A stretch of 64,000 bases of DNA. It comes from Lonicera japonica (Eukaryota > Streptophyta > Magnoliopsida > Dipsacales > Caprifoliaceae). Every line of letters starts with the position of its first letter. Positions within the stretch are counted from its first letter, which is position 1. The notes beneath the pieces are model-generated. The model saw only the letters and a program-made list of their open reading frames with translations, ran no database searches and was not told the origin of the DNA. Positions 1 to 10,489 of the stretch are shown piece by piece. The stretch lies in NCBI GenBank assembly GCA_021464415.1, contig CM038465.1, forward strand, positions 80,696,919 to 80,760,918, read 5' to 3'. The position numbers and the translations under genes are program-made.

Positions 1-119
1 TCAAGTACTGCATGTTTGATTATATTAGACTCCACTGGAGGGTCCGCCGCGGTTCCTAGGCCCAGTACCGGCATTCTTCGGCAGTCGCCGGAGGAAAGAG
101 TGATTTCGGGGACACCCAT
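1..119 (-). CDS. Aldo-keto reductase (AKR4-type), 5' exon, cut by window edge
   Basis: Reading the minus strand from the ATG at 119-117 gives 39 codons and runs off the window. The reading contains ITLSSGDCRRMPVLGLGTAA followed by DPPVE and IIKHAVL. Plant AKR4 enzymes (chalcone-reductase-like, deoxymugineic-acid-synthase-like, codeinone-reductase-like) begin this way: a beta-hairpin, then the MPVLGLGTA strand lining the NADPH pocket. Family members are cytosolic NADPH-dependent carbonyl reductases of about 320 residues, so roughly 12 percent is visible; the catalytic Tyr/Lys/His lie outside. The start is supported by a TATA box about 72 bp upstream and by local GC content well above the flanks. 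The exact substrate cannot be told from this piece. The fold-back element at 320-1565 sits only about 120 bp upstream of the TATA box. Confidence 0.85.
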   Translation of the reverse strand, partial: MGVPEITLSSGDCRRMPVLGLGTAADPPVESNIIKHAVL

Positions 120-190
120 CTGATTGTGGATTAATCTTCTCTTCTCAATTGAGCTTGGATTGGCAGTATTTTAGGGGAAAAGGAGGCGGC

Positions 191-198
191 TATTTATA
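191..198 (-). promoter_or_regulatory. TATA box of the aldo-keto reductase gene
   Basis: The minus strand reads TATAAATA. A start about 30 bp downstream would give a 5' leader of roughly 45 nt before the ATG at 119. Confidence 0.7.
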
Positions 199-319
199 TG
201 TTTGTTTGAGGGAGGGAGGGGCAATAGATTTGTGAGGGGTTACGAGAGTTTACCCCATCATGGTAGTGTACTGTTGCTCGTGCAAAAAGTGTGCAATAGG
301 ATACCATATATTTAATATA

Positions 320-1565
320 GGGTGACGCTATTTACAACTTTCATTTATCTTAACACTTTCACTTAATTTTAAATAGATCTACTTTTAAACATCCCCTTAT
401 ATCTCACAAACACCCCCCTCAATTAACATATTTACTCTAAAGTAAAAAATTAATCTATCAATTTATTTATGAATAATAAATTAATCACACACTTTAAAAC
501 ATCCCCCTTATATCTCACTAACACTCCCACCCCCACACCCACCCCCACATAATTTATTCACCCTTCCCCCACAAATCCCATTTACTCTCCCCACAAATCC
601 TCTTCCCATGCAAACCGAGTATTGCATTCAAACTCAGTACTTTACCATTTTGGCTCCAAAAATCAAAATTTCTACATTAAATCCAAGTGCAAGCGTTATT
701 GATTGGTAGTTTGAACATTAAGTAAAAGTTTTGAATAGAAGAAGAAAGAACTTGGTGATGGTGAAGAAAGAAGAAGGTGGTGATAATGATGACATTCCAA
801 AGAATAATAAAACAAAGAGGTATGTACATGGTGTTATAATTGTTATTTGGAAGTATTAAGATAAAGGATGTCATATATAATCCCTACATTTATTTACGAA
901 ATTAAATCTCTCATATATAATCCTACATTTATTTAAAATGAAGAAGATGAATGAACCCACAAAACAAAGTACTTTTTATAATATGTCCAGACAATACTCT
1001 GTTCACATAGGGAAGGTAAATAGTCATTTACTCTCTACTATTTACCTTCCCCATGTGAGCTATGGAAAGGGTAAATAGTCATTTACTCTCTCCACATGGA
1101 GAGAGTAAGGAGAGAGTAAATGACTATTTACCCTCTCTATGTGAACCGAGTATCGTCCAGACATATTATAAAAAGTACTCTGTTTTGTGGGTTCATTCAT
1201 TTTCTTCATTCTAAATAAATGTAAGATCATATATGAGAGATTTTTGATTTCAAGTTGTCGGTCGTATGCAAGGGAGTGGTCGGTCTTATGTGAGTTAATC
1301 GTCGGGGTGATCGTGCGCCGGAGGGAGATACAGAGGGAGACGGAGAGGTTTTTTTTTATTTGAAGTTTTGTTTTGATTACTTAAGTTATAAATTAATTTT
1401 AGTTAAGGTTAATTATATTTTTAATTACATACTTTATATAAATTACTTAAGGTAAATAGGATAAGTAAATATGAGGGTGTTAGTGATGAAAAATTCATAT
1501 TTAGGGGGTGTTTGTGAGATGAGAGGTGTTAGTGAAATAAATGGAGGTTGTAAATAGTTTCACCC
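320..1565. mobile_element. Non-autonomous fold-back DNA transposon
   Basis: The ends are inverted: GGGTGA then CTATTTACAAC on the left, and the reverse complement GGGTGAAACTATTTACAAC on the right. They are flanked by TTAATATA (312-319) and TTAATATT (1566-1573), a 7-of-8 target-site duplication that fits a hAT-type insertion. There is no coding capacity. The left third is C-rich (ACCCCC runs near 520-550); the middle is a large hairpin. Confidence 0.65.
905..1241. repeat. Large hairpin inside the fold-back element
   Basis: The arm from about 905 to 1045 pairs with 1100-1241. Both contain the string GAATGAACCCACAAAAC, the string ACTTTTTATAATATGTC and the phrase TAAATAGTCATTTACTCTCT, which recurs in the centre in both orientations. 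A transcript would form a long, imperfect double strand. Confidence 0.8.
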
Positions 1566-1904
1566 TTAATATTACAATTATAACACTGAATGTTATTATA
1601 CATTTAATAAAATTGTAAAAAAAACAATATTTTAAATGATTAAAGAAAGAAAAATACACATTTTTTTGCAATTTAATTGAATATGTGATAACATGCAATG
1701 ATGTAATTGTTGTATTGAAGAGAAGCAAACGTGAAAAAAATAACTATACCGACTTAGAAAATAATATGTCACTTTATTTCAAACTAAAAACTAAATATGT
1801 TTAAAAATAAAAATAAAAAATGCTAAATAAGCACGCATTCATTAGCTATCTATCTATATATATATAATGTTAAATGTGTTATTAGAAGGGCACATAATAA
1901 ATAT

Positions 1905-2330
1905 ACTACGGGATATTGAAAAATAGGGTTTGAATAAAAAAAATATGCAATCATGCAAAATTAAGTTTGCATTCCTTATTTTCTAAAATATTATTATGTA
2001 TTTATTTTTATTTGACATTATTTTAAAATTTTATAAATGAAATATAAGAATATACTTGTTAAAAAATATAAACACATCTTCCAAAACAATTTTGCATTAA
2101 TTTTTTTTATTGCAAAGTTAAGTTTGCACTCAACACAATTTTGTTTAAAGTTAAGTTTGCAATTGGTCAAAACCTTTATTCTAAAATACAATTGATAAAC
2201 ATATCTTATTTCAGAATGATAATGATATTTAAACCCTCATTTCTAAAAAATATTATTTTTTTATTTTTTGAGAAAAACATTGTCACGCAAGACTTTTTAC
2301 CTCATTTCCAAAATATATTATGAATAGGAA
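1905..2330. repeat. Dispersed repeat, copy 1 (partner at 37345-38060)
   Basis: It shares its order of phrases with 37345-38060: CGGGATATTGAAAAATA, then AAGTTAAGTTTGCA motifs, then ATACAATTGATAAACA and AGAATGATAATGATAT. The orientation is direct. It is non-coding; the short ORFs within are chance. Confidence 0.75.
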
Positions 2331-2644
2331 AAATAATATCTGGCATGAATATTTATACCTAATTTAATAAATATTAAAACATTATTCTTCTCATATATAA
2401 GTGCGTGACCTAATATATATTTATGTCTCATTTGATTCGAGTATTAAAAAGTGTGATGAGATTATTAATACCACTTTTTTTATAATACCTTGTTTGGTTC
2501 GCACAAATGTGTTGGAATTACTAATGCCGGAACTAACTTAATATCACTGTTTGTGGTATAATTTAGTACCAGGAGGGAGGTGGTATTGTTTAGTCGGGAT
2601 TAAGAAAAAGGAATCGTATATTTTCAAAAATGCCATTACTATTA

Positions 2645-2896
2645 CTCCATCCGTCCCAAATTGCTGGTCCCTTTTGGAAAATCCAACTTATTAAGAACTC
2701 AACATCATTATTACACTTTTTGCTTAATTTACATTGACTTTCTCTTTTTACACTTTTCTTTATTTAAAACTTTTACTTGAAAAGTGAAAGTACGAAAGAG
2801 CAAAATAGGTATGTTTTTATTTTTTATGAAAAGTGGACATTTATATTGGGACATCCCAAAAAAGAAAGAGGGACTAGCAATTTGGGACAGAAAGAG
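2645..2896. mobile_element. Stowaway MITE (Tc1/mariner type)
   Basis: It is 252 bp long, bounded by TA on both sides (2643-2644, 2897-2898). Its terminal inverted repeats are CTCCATCCGTCCCAAATTGC and CTCTTTCTGTCCCAAATTGC, the classical plant Stowaway end sequence. It is nested in the Harbinger-type element. Confidence 0.88.
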
Positions 2897-2915
2897 TATA
2901 ATATTTTTAAAAATG

Positions 2916-2944
2916 CCACCACCACCACCACACCATCATCATCA

Positions 2945-2982
<38 letters not shown>
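2916..2982. repeat. Compound microsatellite (ACC)n-(ATC)n-(ATT)n
   Basis: Three trinucleotide runs follow each other without a break, each differing from the previous by one base. Translations of this stretch are low-complexity artefacts. Confidence 0.95.
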
Positions 2983-3047
2983 GGTCTTCCCTTATCATAT
3001 CTCAATTATCTCTATATTTGATATTATTATTATTATTATCTTATAAA

Positions 3048-3181
3048 GGGATAATTGAGAAATGATAAGGGAAGACTTATCATAATAATATCTGATAAAG
3101 GGATAATTGAGAGATGATAAGGGAAGACTTATCATAATAATATCTGATAAAGGGATAATTGAGAGATGATAAGGGAAGACC
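3048..3181. repeat. 52-bp tandem repeat, about 2.6 copies
   Basis: The units start at 3048, 3100 and 3152 with GGGATAATTGAGAGATGATA. The same sequence occurs inverted at about 2982-3020, so the block can fold back across the microsatellite. Confidence 0.9.
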
Positions 3182-3411
3182 AATAATAATAATAATAATA
3201 ATTTTTTTTTTGTTATTCTAAAATATAATCCTGTATACGAGTTACATAACCAAACATGGTATTAACATCAGCATGAAATATCCCAATATTAATATTACAT
3301 GAATCAAACATGGTATGGTATTAAATTAATACCGGGATTAATAGTCCAACGCTATTAATACTAGTATTATTAATCCCACTAAGCTTAATACCTGAATCAA
3401 ACAAGGCCTTA

Positions 3412-4669
3412 TGGTCTTGCGGGATGGATTCACATGAAGTGTTACAATAAAATGGGATTGAAATATGGACATGTAAAAGTAATAACGTTCAGTGTGTGGT
3501 GTGTTTTATATATGTAACTAATTTGTGAAAGATTAAATACAACAATTATTGTATTTGATTACAACGTACCACAAAAGCTTTAAAACACAAATTCATCTTA
3601 GCCATATTAATATTTACCCACTAATTAGTTTGTTTGTGCCTTTTTTGTGGTTTGTATTGTACATTTTGTTTTATGTAATTGTGTCATGATGTAATTTAGT
3701 GGTTGTCTATAGTAAGTTCTTGTTCTATGTTTGTATCTCTCATTTGTGTAATAATTTTAGATAGACAGAAATATCTAACCTAAAAATGTGACATGTGAAA
3801 TGTAGCTACCATGTATTGGTTAAAAGAACATTATCACAATTAATTATAACCAATGAGTAATTTTCATATTTATATATTAAAAAAAATTATGTAAAATATT
3901 TAAATTCATGTAAAAATACTCTTCATTTGTGTTATAAATTTATTATATTATATGTTATTTTATGAATAACTAGTGTTGAAGGATCAACTTGTTATCAAAG
4001 GAGTAAATACTATGTAGATCAACTTGTTGTGCTAATTACTATTTAAAAAAATAAAATGGGTCCATGTCCATCATTCATTTTATTTATAAATAAAAAAAAA
4101 ATTGGTGATATAATTTGGTCGGGGTATTGCTTTATCTCATTTGATCCGATTGGCCGGTGAGACGACGAGAGTGACATTGTCGCAAAGATTGAGAGAAATA
4201 ATAATTTTAGCACCAGCAGACGATGGTCTTTCAAAATTGCCATGGAGACAAACACGAAATAATGGAATGAGAAGTTTTTTGACGCAAAAAAACAATGGAG
4301 GAGGATGATATTGACGTACAACTGATCTACGGTTACAAAATTATTTGCAAATAAGACATATTTCAAGCTTACAAAATATTGACACTTCAGCTTGTTGAAT
4401 AAACATTCTTGCGACTCGTGTGTCATTTTGCTTGAGAATCAATTTTTTAATTCATAGATTGGTATTTTACATATTATGATTAACTTTAAAAATTAAAACT
4501 AAAAATAAAGTTAAATTATTAGTTTTAAAACAGAATTTGGAGAGAATATTTGACAGTTGTAGTGTATGTATGTATATATATATATATATATAAGTTTTGT
4601 ATAAAATATATAAAACTTGCAAAATTTTCGAGCTCTACCAGTCTTCTAAATTTAAATTTTGGTGTAAGA
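3412..4669. other. Intergenic stretch without a supported gene
   Basis: AT-rich sequence. The longest frame (4043-4426, minus, 127 codons) is hydrophobic, has no recognisable domain and no promoter in front, and I take it as chance. A (TA)n run lies at 4568-4591. Confidence 0.6.
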
Positions 4670-4890
4670 TAGATGTGTAAAAAAACACCCCAGATTTACA
4701 CTGTCATGTAAGCTTCCTTTTTTTTCTCAAGCTTTTTTATAAAACTTTAAAATGTAATAACTTTTAATAAAAATCATAGATCTAAAATTTACTCATCAAG
4801 ATTTATTATTATTATTATAATATTACATATACCAAAATTCAAAAAAAAAAATAATTCAAAATTATATAAAATGACATCCATCATGTATTA
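4600..4890. repeat. Dispersed repeat, copy 1 (partner at 27584-28070)
   Basis: It shares with 27584-28070 the order of phrases TTTATAAAACTT, AAAATGTAATA, TTTTAATAAAAAT and CTACTCAT/TTTACTCATCAAGA, and a preceding stretch with acaccccagatttacactg/acactccaagtttacattg. Both copies are diverged and non-coding. Confidence 0.55.
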
Positions 4891-5184
4891 CTATCTTAAT
4901 AGTTCATTTAATAATTATTAAAAAATTTGAAAAAGTACCATTGAAACTAGAGTTAGCAAAATTAGCGAGTTGTTATTAATTATTATGCAACTCAATCCGG
5001 TTAAAAACCTAACCTAAGCCAACCCATTAGTAACTATATTGGGATGTTATTGGGCCAGTGTAACAAAAACTCATTCTTATTAGGTTGCATTGGGTTCTCA
5101 TTGGGATGTCCAACCCAATAACAAAACCCAAAATAAGTATCTTCCAACTTTATATGTTCAACCTATCACCGGGGGAGTATAACA

Positions 5185-5400
5185 GCTCTGCAGCAACCTC
5201 CGGTGAGTCCGGTCATCTTCGCTAGAGCTCCGGCAGCCACTTCCAAAACTCTAGTTACCTTTGTTGGAGCTCCGGCAACTACTGCTGGAGTTCAGTCATT
5301 TTCAGAGTCAGTTACCCATAAGCTTATTTTACCTGGCCGGTGTCTGCTGCCCACCGGCTACAATGCCGGAGCTCCGATTGTCACTGCCTATAAGCTTTAT
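5185..5400. repeat. GC-rich patch with degenerate GAGCTCCGGCA repeats
   Basis: GCTCCGG or GGAGCTCCGGC recurs at about 5225, 5268 and 5368 in degenerate units of tens of bases. The surrounding DNA is AT-rich, so composition changes sharply here. An 87-codon frame crosses it but has no domain or promoter. It may be a relic of a gene or transposon exon; nothing more can be said. Confidence 0.5.
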
Positions 5401-5813
5401 TTATATTTTTTTTGTTTTGGAATTCAAGAACCAGTCAGGAATGGTAACAAATTGATCTTATCATAAAAATTTGTTTCAATGTCTGAGTTATATTTTCATA
5501 GTAGTAAATAAATATAAATTTTTATCAATTTATTAATTACATTTAAATTTATATTTTCCAAACAAACTGAAGTACTCAGCTCATTCATTATGAATAAAGA
5601 GAGGCATGCCTTGATGCATTGTTCTTCTGATATGCAGGGCAGCTCACATGATGTGGCGTAAGAGATGAATTAAAAATATTAATTGTAATAGTTACATACA
5701 AATATAATATAATATATATATATATAGAGTGTACCTAAAAAATTAGAGGGATAAATATTCGCCGGTAGTCATTCTGGTGGTGGGTTGTGGTTTGAGTGGG
5801 TTGGGGTGGGTGG

Positions 5814-6102
5814 TGTAGGTGGTGTATTTGTGTATTGGAGTGGAACCAGAGTAGATCTGGCCCAAACTGGTAGAGATAATAATTGAATTACGTTTTATGA
5901 TAGATTTCTATTAATTTCTTTCTCCAGCTCTCATCGCTCCTCCTTTGTCTAGAAAGTCACCTCTTCTATTTATAGATCTTTTTTTTTCGTACTTCTCAAG
6001 CTAGATTAGGTCACAAGTAAAATGACCATCAAGGGTATAACTCGTGGTCCTTGTGATATTCATCTCTTTCTTCCGTGTGAGTGTTAAGATCGTGTCCCCA
6101 CA
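5814..6102 (-). repeat. 3' LTR of the Tat element, with internal deletion
   Basis: It aligns with 18641-19261 over both ends but lacks about 330 bp near its 5' end on the minus strand. The junction reads GTGTGAGTGTTAAG, where the other LTR has GTGAGGGGAG...GGGAGTGTTAAG, so the gap is bordered by a GAG microhomology. It begins TG and ends CA on the minus strand. The deleted part is U3, where the promoter upstream sequence would be. Confidence 0.92.
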
Positions 6103-6602
6103 ATTGCCCTCCAAGCCTTCGAGTCATGTTAATCTCATGAATTCGGAGGCTTGATTTCCTTTAGAACATGCTCTTATACTTTACCAATTTTTTAGGGAAT
6201 TTTATATATGTTAGTTATCTCCACGTGTCATACTATCGTTGGCTGATTTCGATTAAGTGTTATGAGATGGTTGTTAAATCTCATTAAATAGGGGTCACTT
6301 CTTACACACCTATTAATAAAGTAATGCATCTCTTTGAGGGAAATAAATGAAGAAAATTTTTAAAAAGGTATTTTTCTTCGTCCCTAATTTCTATCTTTTC
6401 ATCTCTTCGCAAAACCTTTTTTTTTAACAGTCAAATTTTTTCTTTTGTTCTCTAGTTCGTTTCATCAAATTCGTTGCTCATCCCGTTCATCAGTAGTTCT
6501 TCCTTTTCTGTAAGTCCCTAAATTCTCATCTCTTATTTTCCATTCATTTTCCCATAAAACCCTAGTTTCACTTATTCTTGTCATTGTTAATCACTGATCG
6601 CC
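6103..6602 (+). promoter_or_regulatory. Polypurine-tract region and putative antisense promoter/leader
   Basis: Next to the 3' LTR the minus strand reads TTGGAGGGCAAT before TGTGGGG, a reasonable polypurine tract for plus-strand priming. Reading plus, the same 500 bp leads into the antisense gene at 6603: a TTAAATAG element near 6281 and a CT/T-rich leader from about 6380. The assignment of promoter elements is inference. Confidence 0.45.
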
Positions 6603-9083
6603 ATGGGAGGAAAATATGCTCTGAGTACTGATGTAAATAAATCAGAATTTTAGAGGGCCTATATTCCTAACAGAATTTCTTTGAGAGAACCTAGGTCTCG
6701 TGATAATATATTCAAAGATATAGAATTAGGTTTACCCCCAGCTCACAATGAATACCCTATTTACACATCCTTCTTTAAGGTTGTTGGTTTGAGGATCCCT
6801 TTAGATCCCCTGTTGGTAGATTTTTTGAGGGATACTCGTTTTCACTTATGTCAAATAACTTTGAACGTACTTAGAATTATTTTAGGCACGTTTGAACTGA
6901 ATATGAGTCTTAATCTCAACTTGGGATTAAAAGAAATTAAATATTGCTATCTCCTGGCTGAGTTCGAAAATAAATGGAACTTGAGAGCTATACCCCCATT
7001 CTCTTTTCATTATTGAGGGACTAACATCGTCTCATAAAGGAATGTTTAACGACGTAGTTCTTCTTACTGGGAACCTTGAACCCGACCAAGTTAACAAAAG
7101 CATTCTCAGGCATTTCGGCACACCTGGTTCACAATTTTATTTATTGCGGATCTTTTTCTTGTCTATCAATTGTTTGGTGTTTTGTCTTAATCAGTCTTTA
7201 TTCTTTACAGTTGGTGGAGCGAAAAGGTGTTTTAGCAAGCCACTTCTGGATGAGCTCAATCTTAACCACTTAAACACTGCTATTAATTACGATGGACCTA
7301 ATGCCGTAGGGCATTCTCATCATCCAAGATCGGCTCACGTTCTTCTGAATTATACCCCTCCGTATACTTCCTTTTCCAACCACACTAATATCGTTAAGTG
7401 GGTTGGCCCTACCCTTTTAGATAAGGATAAATACGATTTTTTCAGAGATCATGGTATAGTCAATCCTTGGGTGGCCCATAAAAATGAGGGTATTCGACGA
7501 CGCATTCTAACTGGAAAATCTCCAGACTTAGAATTTCCTGATTTTTTGGCCGCCAAAGAGAGAAAAAGCAAAGGAAGGAGGAAAAGTAAAAGGCCTGCAG
7601 TTGAAGTGGTCTCTGATCCCCTAGTCGATCGTCTTGTGTTGCAAACTGAGAACGCTGAAGGGGTTTCTGTTGCCAAGCTGAGCACTATTATTCCAATTCT
7701 AAGAAGGCGTAGTGAAGTTGTACCAGTTTTCGTTGAAGAAATCGAAGTAAATTCTCTCGCCGAGGAAAATGTGGAAGAAGTTGAGGAATCTCCATTTAGG
7801 AGAAGACCTATGAGTGAGAGGCTTGTTTCTGAGTCCTCCAATACAAACATGGCTAGTCAGCGAAGCGTTTATGACTCTTTGAACGCTCAGCTCTACAAGG
7901 ATAGGGCTTCTGGGAGTTCGGTGACTCCTCCTAATAAGAGGAGGAAACTTGTACAAGAAAAGACCCCTCAGACCCTTCCTGCCGAAATTAGAGATCTTAT
8001 TGTGGAGGAGATTACTCCTGAAGTCACCTCTATTGGGGCTGCTAAAAAAGCTGGAGTTTCAAAAAACCCTTCTCCTCCAGTTGAAACAGGGGCACAAGAT
8101 TGTGAAGGTACCGAGCATACGGTCAACTCGCCAGTTCATCATGAAGTGGCCGAGATACAGGAAGACACTCATTCAGATGAACCTCTTCCTGAAGAAACTG
8201 TCATTAGGCCTTAAATTTCTTATGATAAAAGGCTTATTAATGTAAAAGATTCTGCTATGTCAAGCAGCAGAGTTGCTCATGCTTTAGCAATATCTATGAT
8301 ATTGTCAGAGGACGACAAAAAATTAAAACCTGTTCCTACCTCTGAGCTGGAATATAGAGGTTTTCAGTTTCAAATTAGCGTACGTTTTTTTATTATTATT
8401 ATTGAATTTTTTTATTTTCAACAGTTGTTTCTTAACTATCTTCTATTTTTTATAGTCAAACCAATATTTTTTTTAGTTGATGTCTCGATACAAACAAGCC
8501 AAGAGAGATCACAAATCAAAGGTGGTCAGGCTTAAGAAAGAGACTTCGAAAGCTAAAAAAGAAGCTAATGATGCCAAAATCAAAGTTATTGGTGTCAAAA
8601 ATCAACTATATTCTTTCAAGTCGAACACGATAATATAACAAAATCGGCTGAGGAAAATAAAGCCAACTTGGAAGGCCAAGTTCAAACTCTTCAAGCTTAG
8701 ATCGCCGAGCTTCAAAATTCTCTTAAGCTGGCCCAAAATAGTAAAACTCAAGCTGTAACTAAGGCCAGAGAAAAGGAAAAAAGGGCAGCAGAAGCGACAA
8801 TTAAGAAGCTCAAATCTCTTCATTTCGAATAGTTAATTAATGCCAAGACAACGGGCTATAATGAAGCTTCAGATGAAGCAGCAACTCAGATTATAAAGAT
8901 CAAATATATGATTTATAAGGCCGGTTATGAATCTGGCTTATCTGCTGCTGGGGTTGTCGAGGGCAATGAACTTTTTGATAAGATGGTACTTTGTTCTCCC
9001 AATTTGTTCGCTCAGCCTCCCTCAGTTTCTAGGGAGGAACAGGAAGACGATAATGTTGCCGATGATGAAGGAAATAAGACCTG
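6603..9083 (+). pseudogene. Antisense gene of the Tat element (Transposase_28-like start, coiled-coil end)
   Basis: Plus-strand gene lying against the direction of pol. From the ATG at 6603 the reading runs through a TAG at 6651 into a segment with YTSFFKVVGLRIPLDPLLVD, like the 'putative gypsy-type transposon' (Transposase_28) domain found in extra ORFs of Tat elements. A frameshift at about 7020-7041 leads to 390 open codons (7042-8214). These hold basic clusters KSKGRRKSKR and NKRRKL (possible nuclear signals) and an acidic, proline-rich middle. A TAA at 8212 interrupts the same frame. Probable introns: about 7121-7210 (ends TTTACAG) and 8380-8477 (begins GTACGT). The last part (8478-9083) is a Lys/Glu/Ala-rich coiled coil with TAG stops at 8698 and 8830, ending DDNVADDEGNKT. 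The function in such elements is unknown; this copy is dead. Confidence 0.75.
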
Positions 9084-9404
9084 ATCATCTCTTTCTCCTC
9101 TTTTTTTTGTTTTTTTTTGTACTATTTATTCTTGTTATAACTTAATGAAATTTTTAATGAAATCCATTTTGCCGAGTATAACTTTCCTTATGTGTGTTAT
9201 GCCTTAATTTGTTGTATGTATACCCTCCAGTTGACCATGTGGCTTTTCAGGAACTGGCCACTTGGCAACTAATGAAAATTTTATTATATATCCAAAGCAT
9301 TTCTTCGAATGAAGAGAATAATAAATTGTGAATATCTTTTCATATTTCAAGAAAATTCATTGCACAAGGATTTATGACCCTTTGTGTAACTCACATATCC
9401 CATG

Positions 9405-9415
9405 TATATATAAAT
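9405..9415 (+). promoter_or_regulatory. TATA box before the small antisense ORF
   Basis: TATATATAAAT lies 76 bp upstream of the ATG at 9491. A start near 9440 gives a 50-nt leader. Confidence 0.55.
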
Positions 9416-9490
9416 CATATTCTTCTTTGTTATTTTATATCTATTGTCTTAGACTAAGAAGAAAAATACCAACCTCTTAATTCTATTTCA

Positions 9491-9700
9491 ATGGAGGATC
9501 CCAACAACGAATCTGTGTCTGATGCTGCTTCTCCTTCTTTTGAAGGAATATATGCCACAAAAGTGGCTAATATGTTAAGGGATTTTCTTCGCCTCAAAAG
9601 AAGACACCGTTGTCTAAAGGAAAGATATAACCGTCTTGCAGATCGTTTTCTTCGCCTGAAAGAGCGATATGTTACTGCCAGGCGTAGGAGGCATTCTTAA
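9491..9700 (+). CDS. Small basic coiled-coil ORF, second antisense gene of the Tat element
   Basis: 69 codons, uninterrupted, although the genes around it in the same element carry many stops. The N-terminal 20 residues are acidic/Ser-rich; residues 27-66 are strongly basic and amphipathic, with an internal duplication: DFLRLKRRHRCLKERY followed by RFLRLKERYVTARRRR. I do not recognise a family. It could bind nucleic acid or pair with the coiled coil of the neighbouring antisense gene; that is inference. It has its own TATA box and sits between the larger antisense gene and the tandem-repeat block. It may equally be a separately transcribed last exon of that gene. Confidence 0.5.
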   Translation: MEDPNNESVSDAASPSFEGIYATKVANMLRDFLRLKRRHRCLKERYNRLADRFLRLKERYVTARRRRHS

Positions 9701-10051
9701 AGAAGGCTTTTTTTCTTTTTCTTCTTTTTTACTGGGCCACGAAGCCCCACGACATATACTTGTGTTTTGAATTAATGAAGAAAAATTTTGTGGATATTTC
9801 CTGTTATACCATTACTTTGATTAATTGTAACAGAAAATTTCTTGGTCATATCGCGCAGATAATCTTAATTAGTTAATAGATGATTTAACTAATTTGGAGC
9901 ATAGTCGAGTTTAAACAAGTTTGCCTTATTTGAGTTTTCCATTCGATAAAAGTATTATTTAACTTTTATTGCCTTGGCCAAGTAAGGTGTCACATATTTG
10001 CATGTTGCTACTTTTAGCCGAGTAAATTTTTGTACTCATTCTTTTTAATTT

Positions 10052-10375
10052 TGGCTGCCTCGATCGAGCGAGGTCTTACACATTATCATTTTTGCCGCCT
10101 TGACTGAACAAGGTCTTACACTTTTTCACGTTTGCTGCCTTGACTGAGCAACGTCTTACACGTTTGCCTTCTGTTCAGGAAGGTCTTGTATTAACTATAA
10201 TGCCTTGCTTAAACAAGGTCTTATACGTTTTCATTTTTGCTGCCTTGACTGAGCAAGGTCTTACACATTTGCCTTCGGTTTAAAATGGTCTTATATTAAT
10301 TTTGATGCCTTAACTGAACAAGGTCTTATACATTTGCCTTTTACTGCTTTGACTGAGCAAGGTCTTATACGTTTA
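10052..10375. repeat. Tandem repeat block in the Tat 3' region, nine units
   Basis: (A/G)AGGTCTTA or close variants end nine units at 10071, 10111, 10151, 10181, 10216, 10256, 10286, 10321 and 10360, giving spacings of 30-40 bp. The consensus is GCTGCCTTGACTGAGCAAGG followed by TCTTACACGTTT. The core CCTTGACTGAGCAAGG is an imperfect palindrome. The block lies between the end of pol (10490) and the antisense genes. Tat/Ogre elements are known to carry such variable repeats here, and these can seed satellites. Confidence 0.88.
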
Positions 10376-10489
10376 TCTTTCGTAAATAAAGTCTTTTGAC
10401 GAGACAATTTTAAACTTAGATTGGCAAAATTTTCATCTCATTACTTCAAAGTAGGTTTGTACAAAAGAATCCAGTTCTTGGAATTACAA

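Larger units (their letters stand above)
2424..3408. mobile_element. Harbinger/Tourist-type element with nested insertions
   Basis: The left end reads TGTCTCATTTGATTCGAGTA; the right end, reverse-complemented, reads GGCCTTGTTTGATTCAGGTA. Both are flanked by TTA (2421-2423 and 3409-3411), the expected 3-bp target duplication. Sub-terminal copies of ATTAATACC and CTTGTTTGGTTC support the pairing. Its interior holds a Stowaway MITE, a compound microsatellite and a 52-bp tandem repeat, so it is larger than typical MITEs of this family. Confidence 0.7.

Noticed and set aside
2777..3065. Frames with poly-Leu, poly-His or poly-Tyr
   Set aside because: Translations of the microsatellite in different frames.
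4043..4426. 127-codon minus-strand frame
   Set aside because: Hydrophobic, low-information reading without domain, promoter or composition change; expected by chance over 64 kb.
5203..5466. 87-codon plus frame with repeated APA(A/T)T
   Set aside because: Follows from the degenerate DNA repeat; no gene signals.
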